Assembly (NCBI GenBank): GCA_002404345.1
Contig: DHJN01000023.1
Coordinates: 1-16,688 of the forward strand
Length of the DNA: 16,688 bases
Direction: 5' to 3'
Source of the DNA: Actinobacteria bacterium UBA4719
Lineage (GTDB): Bacteria; Actinomycetota; Actinomycetes; Actinomycetales; Dermatophilaceae
The position numbers and the translations under genes were made by a program. Position 1 is the first letter of the stretch. Each line of letters opens with the position of its first letter. Shown one piece after another: positions 14,074-16,688 of the stretch. The notes under the pieces were generated by a model that saw only the letters and a program-made list of their open reading frames with translations, did no database searches and had not been told where the DNA came from.

Positions 14074-15221
14074 GCGTCTCACCCACGGTGTGGGCGCAGA
14101 TCAGGGCGGGCAGGGCGCCGACGCAGGGGCTTGTCGCGCAGGTTCTCGATGACGAGTCCGTCGTGCTGGGGGAGGCAGGTGCCCTCAGTGCACGCAGGGA
14201 GCTGGCCGCCCAGGTCCTGGGGGCCGGCCCGCTGGAGCCGTTACTCGCCGATCCACAGGTCACCGATGTCCTGGTCAATGCCTGTTCGGGCGTGTGGGTC
14301 GATCGCGGCGGCGGCCTGACCCGCACGGACTGCGAGGTCGGCGATGAGCCCGCCGTCCGCCGGCTCGCGGTGCGTCTGGCCGGGATCGCCGGTCGTCGCC
14401 TGGATGACACCAGCCCGTATGTCGATGGGTTGCTTCCCGGCGGCGTCCGCCTGCACGCGGTGCTGCCGCCCATCGCTGTGGAGGGTTCGCACATCAGCCT
14501 GCGTGTCCCGCGCCAGGTGGCCCCGAGCCTTGTCGACCTGGCTCAATGGGGAATGTTCGGCCCCGGTTGGCTCCGAGTGCTGAGGGCTTTGGTGAGTCGC
14601 CGATGTTCCTTCGTCGTCAGTGGCGGCACAGGTAGTGGCAAGACCACCTTGTTGGGCGCCCTGCTCGGCGAGGTCGATCTCTGCGAGCGGCTCGTCATCG
14701 TTGAGGACGTCCGCGAGCTCGCCATCGTTCATCCACACGTCGTCCGGCTGCAGTCGCGCCCTGCCAACGTCGAGGGTCGGGGCGAGATCGGGCTTACTTC
14801 ACTGGTGCGTCAGTCGTTGCGCATGCGTCCCGATCGTCTCGTCGTGGGTGAGGTTCGCGGCGCTGAGGTGCGCGAGATGCTGGCTGCGCTCAACACCGGG
14901 CACGAGGGCGGATGTGGCACGGTGCACGCCAATACCGGCGCCGACGTCGTAGCCCGTTTCGAGGCTCTGGGCGCACTCGCCGGGCTTGCACCCCCGGCCG
15001 TCCATGCACAGCTGCTGAGCGCGGTCCAGGTCGTTGTGCACGTTCGCCGCAGCTCAGGTCATCGTTTTGTGGACACCGTGGCCGTTCTCGCTCGGGGAAC
15101 GGACGGCAGACCCGAAGTGAAGTCGGCGCTCATGAGAGACACCGATGGTGAAACGGCGATCGGGCCCGCCTGGCCTGCCCTTGCCCGGCTCCTTGACCTC
15201 GATTCGGGCGTGGTCCCGTGA
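14070..15221 (+). CDS. tadA: TadA-like pilus assembly/secretion ATPase
   Basis: Hexameric ATPase of the type II/IV secretion family that powers Flp/Tad pilus assembly at the inner face of the membrane; 383 aa, usual for actinobacterial members. Visible: N-terminal domain with GPLEPLLADPQVTDVLVN (53-70), Walker A GGTGSGKT at 185-192 (Lys191), Asp-box VEDVRELAI, Walker B region RPDRLVVGEVRGAEVREML, and His-box GHEGGCGTVHANT. The GTG at 14070 is chosen because it overlaps the ssd stop by 4 nt; an ATG 30 nt earlier would lie inside ssd. It is second in the operon ssd-tadA-tadB-tadC. Confidence 0.95.
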   Translation: MSVSPTVWAQIRAGRAPTQGLVAQVLDDESVVLGEAGALSARRELAAQVLGAGPLEPLLADPQVTDVLVNACSGVWVDRGGGLTRTDCEVGDEPAVRRLAVRLAGIAGRRLDDTSPYVDGLLPGGVRLHAVLPPIAVEGSHISLRVPRQVAPSLVDLAQWGMFGPGWLRVLRALVSRRCSFVVSGGTGSGKTTLLGALLGEVDLCERLVIVEDVRELAIVHPHVVRLQSRPANVEGRGEIGLTSLVRQSLRMRPDRLVVGEVRGAEVREMLAALNTGHEGGCGTVHANTGADVVARFEALGALAGLAPPAVHAQLLSAVQVVVHVRRSSGHRFVDTVAVLARGTDGRPEVKSALMRDTDGETAIGPAWPALARLLDLDSGVVP

Positions 15222-16024
15222 GCCTGGTGATGGGAGTGCTCGCGGGCGTGGGGATCCTGCTGTGGCCCGGCCGTTTCGGCCGGCGCCGTCTGGCGATCCT
15301 GCCTGAGGCCCGGTCAGAGGCGGCGTCAGCCTCCGTTCAGGTCCCGAGGTCTGAACATGGGTCGGCACGTGAGCGCGTGCGTCGTGGCCGGTCGGGTCGT
15401 GGCCGGTCGGGTCGTGGCCGGTCCGGTCGTGGACTGTCGGGTCGTTCCGCCGTGGCAGTGACCGCGCAGGACCTGCTGGGTCTGCTCGAAGCTGTTGCCC
15501 CGGCTCTGGAGGCAGGGATGGCCCCTGCTTCGGCCTTGCTGATCGCGGCGGACGTCCGATCCGGTTCTGGTCGTCTCGACCCACTGGGCGCACTGGCGAG
15601 AGGCATGGCGTCGGCTGCGGCCGACGGAGCCACGCTCGCCCCCCTCTGGCGAGCGGCAGCCCAGTCGGCGGGCTCGGTGGAGCTGTTGCTGCTGGCACAA
15701 GCCTGGTCGCTGACCGAGGACATGGGCGTGCCCCTTGCCCAGGCGGTGCGCGCCACAGCTGGGCAGCTCGAGGCTCGAATCGCCCACGAACGAGGGTTGG
15801 CCGGTGCTGTGGCCGGAGCGAAGGCGACGGTGAACGTGCTCACGATCCTGCCGGTCGGCGGACCCCTGCTGGCGCTGGTTCTGGGCATCGGGCCCGGAGA
15901 GCTCTACGGAGGCTCGCGGCTGACTCAGGCCAGCCTCGTGCTGGGGCTGTGCTTGGCGGGCATCGGCCGCTTGTGGGTGCGCCGGATGGTACGAGCCGTC
16001 GCTCGCGGGCCGGTGATCACATGA
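15218..16024 (+). CDS. tadB: TadB-like inner membrane pilus assembly protein
   Basis: Type II secretion F-domain membrane protein (268 aa) that forms the platform on which TadA acts. A membrane helix lies at 3-20, followed by a basic linker, the helical F domain (about 85-195, with LEAGMAPASALLIAA), and two C-terminal membrane helices around LTILPVGGPLLALVLGIG and LVLGLCLAGIGRLWV. The linker at about 55-75 consists of Gly-Arg-Ser-Gly-Arg repeats from a 15-bp tandem repeat, which is unusual for the family. Start GTG 15218 overlaps the tadA stop by 4 nt (GTGA). Confidence 0.88.
   Translation: MSLVMGVLAGVGILLWPGRFGRRRLAILPEARSEAASASVQVPRSEHGSARERVRRGRSGRGRSGRGRSGRGLSGRSAVAVTAQDLLGLLEAVAPALEAGMAPASALLIAADVRSGSGRLDPLGALARGMASAAADGATLAPLWRAAAQSAGSVELLLLAQAWSLTEDMGVPLAQAVRATAGQLEARIAHERGLAGAVAGAKATVNVLTILPVGGPLLALVLGIGPGELYGGSRLTQASLVLGLCLAGIGRLWVRRMVRAVARGPVIT
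15381..15440 (+). repeat. In-frame 15-bp tandem repeat in tadB
   Basis: Four units of gtcgtggccggtcgg (15381-15395, 15396-15410, 15411-15425 with one change, 15426-15440 with two), then a partial fifth unit. Each codes five residues (RGRSG type), so copy number changes would alter linker length without shifting the frame. Confidence 0.9.
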
Positions 16025-16611
16025 GCATCGTGGTGCTGTTGCTGACCGCGGCGGCGGTGCTTGCCTGGCCGTGCGTGAATCCGGTCAGTTCCGTTTCGCC
16101 GGGCTACATGGCAGCTGGCGAGGAGGCGCCGAGCACTGACACGAACGCTGATGCCGGGCTCATCAGGACCGTGGTGCCTGTCGCTGAGGTGGCCGGCGTG
16201 ATCGACCTGCTTGCCCTGACCCTGCGAGGCGGGGTTGGTCTCGTCGAAGCGATGGAGGCCGTGGCCACCCGTGTTGGTGGCCCCCTGGGACTGCATCTGC
16301 AGACCGTTGCCGCAGCTCGTCGTTGGGGTGTCGAGGATGCAACAGCCTGGGCGAGCATCCCGTCGGCGTGGGAGCCGGCGGCCCGGGCCCTGCGCATGGC
16401 GGCCACGGCCGGTGTGCCCCCGGCCGATGCCTTGGTCCGCGCAGCCGAAGAGGTGCGTCGTGCCGAACAGCAACGGCTCGGGGTGGCTACGGCGACCTTG
16501 GGCATTCGCATCGTGCTGCCCCTCGGACTGGTCTTCCTGCCTGCCTTCGTTCTCACCACGGTCGTGCCGATCGTGCTTGCTCTCGCCCAACAGGTACTGG
16601 TCAACCAGTGA
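16021..16611 (+). CDS. tadC: TadC-like inner membrane pilus assembly protein
   Basis: Second F-domain platform protein (220 aa). It has an N-terminal membrane helix (3-17), an acidic linker (about 33-45), the F domain at about 53-165 (VIDLLALTLRGGVGLVEAMEAV, then AATAGVPPADALVRAAEEVR), and a long C-terminal hydrophobic region RIVLPLGLVFLPAFVLTTVV that spans the membrane once or twice. ATG 16021 overlaps the tadB stop by 4 nt (ATGA). The short length is normal for actinobacterial TadC. TadB and TadC probably form a heteromer around the TadA hexamer. Confidence 0.87.
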   Translation: MSIVVLLLTAAAVLAWPCVNPVSSVSPGYMAAGEEAPSTDTNADAGLIRTVVPVAEVAGVIDLLALTLRGGVGLVEAMEAVATRVGGPLGLHLQTVAAARRWGVEDATAWASIPSAWEPAARALRMAATAGVPPADALVRAAEEVRRAEQQRLGVATATLGIRIVLPLGLVFLPAFVLTTVVPIVLALAQQVLVNQ

Positions 16612-16637
16612 CCCAACCGCCGGATTCGGCACTCAAC

Positions 16638-16688
16638 AAAGGAGATTCATCATGACAAGCTCGTATGACATGACAGGCTCGTGTGACA
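16638..16688 (+). CDS. Start of a small gene, probably the Flp/DUF4244-type pilin (3' cut by window)
   Basis: AAAGGAG at 16638-16644 is a strong ribosome binding site 7 nt before ATG 16652, so this feature includes the site; coding begins at 16652. Only MTSSYDMTGSCD is visible, which is not enough to name a family. Position directly after tadC, 40 nt past its stop, is where actinobacterial tad clusters usually carry the small pilin gene. The first 36 coding bases are two copies of an 18-bp unit. The identity is inference from context. Confidence 0.5.
16652..16687 (+). repeat. 18-bp tandem duplication at the start of the last gene
   Basis: atgacaagctcgtatgac (16652-16669) is followed by atgacaggctcgtgtgac (16670-16687), differing at two bases. 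It duplicates the start codon in frame (MTSSYD, MTGSCD). Only the first ATG has a Shine-Dalgarno at proper distance. More copies may follow beyond the window. Confidence 0.8.

Noticed and set aside
1..16688. Mobile element, prophage, CRISPR array or defence system
   Set aside because: No transposase, integrase, phage or Cas protein, no terminal inverted repeats, and the tandem repeats have no spacers.

Overview
The window is high-GC DNA with dense coding on both strands. Several genes appear leaderless: a TANNNT -10 lies 7 nt before the start codon. It also carries a 6C-type RNA beside an ssd/tad cluster. Together these point to an actinomycete (Actinomycetota), possibly Micrococcales. No rRNA, tRNA, IS element, prophage gene or CRISPR array is visible, so this looks like chromosomal backbone decorated with short tandem repeats.

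Left part (1-3440): a monovalent cation/proton antiporter of the NhaP2/CvrA type (minus strand, cut by the left edge) is divergent from a pirin. Next comes a possible 21-residue leader peptide with an overlapping inverted repeat, then a glycerophosphodiester phosphodiesterase whose 3' end overlaps that of acs.

Middle (3423-11937): this is essentially a two-carbon acid locus. It holds acetyl-CoA synthetase (acs) with a GNAT acetyltransferase upstream on the same strand, an unrecognised multi-pass membrane protein, a SatP/YaaH-type acetate channel, and a four-gene operon. That operon runs LytS-like sensor kinase, LytTR response regulator, DUF485-like small membrane protein, ActP/MctC-like sodium:solute symporter. 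A reasonable reading is that the two-component system controls uptake of acetate or a similar monocarboxylate, and that Acs activates it to acetyl-CoA.

Right part (11962-16688): a Fic-fold protein lacking the catalytic histidine is divergent from the kinase. The two genes appear to share a leaderless bidirectional promoter with overlapping -10 hexamers. Then follows a 540-bp gene-free stretch with two RNA signals. The first is a structured RNA candidate ending in a strong terminator, possibly the Ms1/6S-like RNA known from this neighbourhood in other actinobacteria. The second is a clear 6C-type RNA with its own promoter and terminator. After it run ssd-tadA-tadB-tadC, with 4-nt start/stop overlaps, and the first codons of a small gene that is probably the pilin. 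These genes build a Flp/Tad-type pilus.

A recurring oddity is short tandem repeats at functionally sensitive places: the antiporter C-terminus (12/13 bp), the GNAT start codon (13 bp), the symporter stop codon (21 bp), the TadB linker (15 bp) and the start of the last gene (18 bp).
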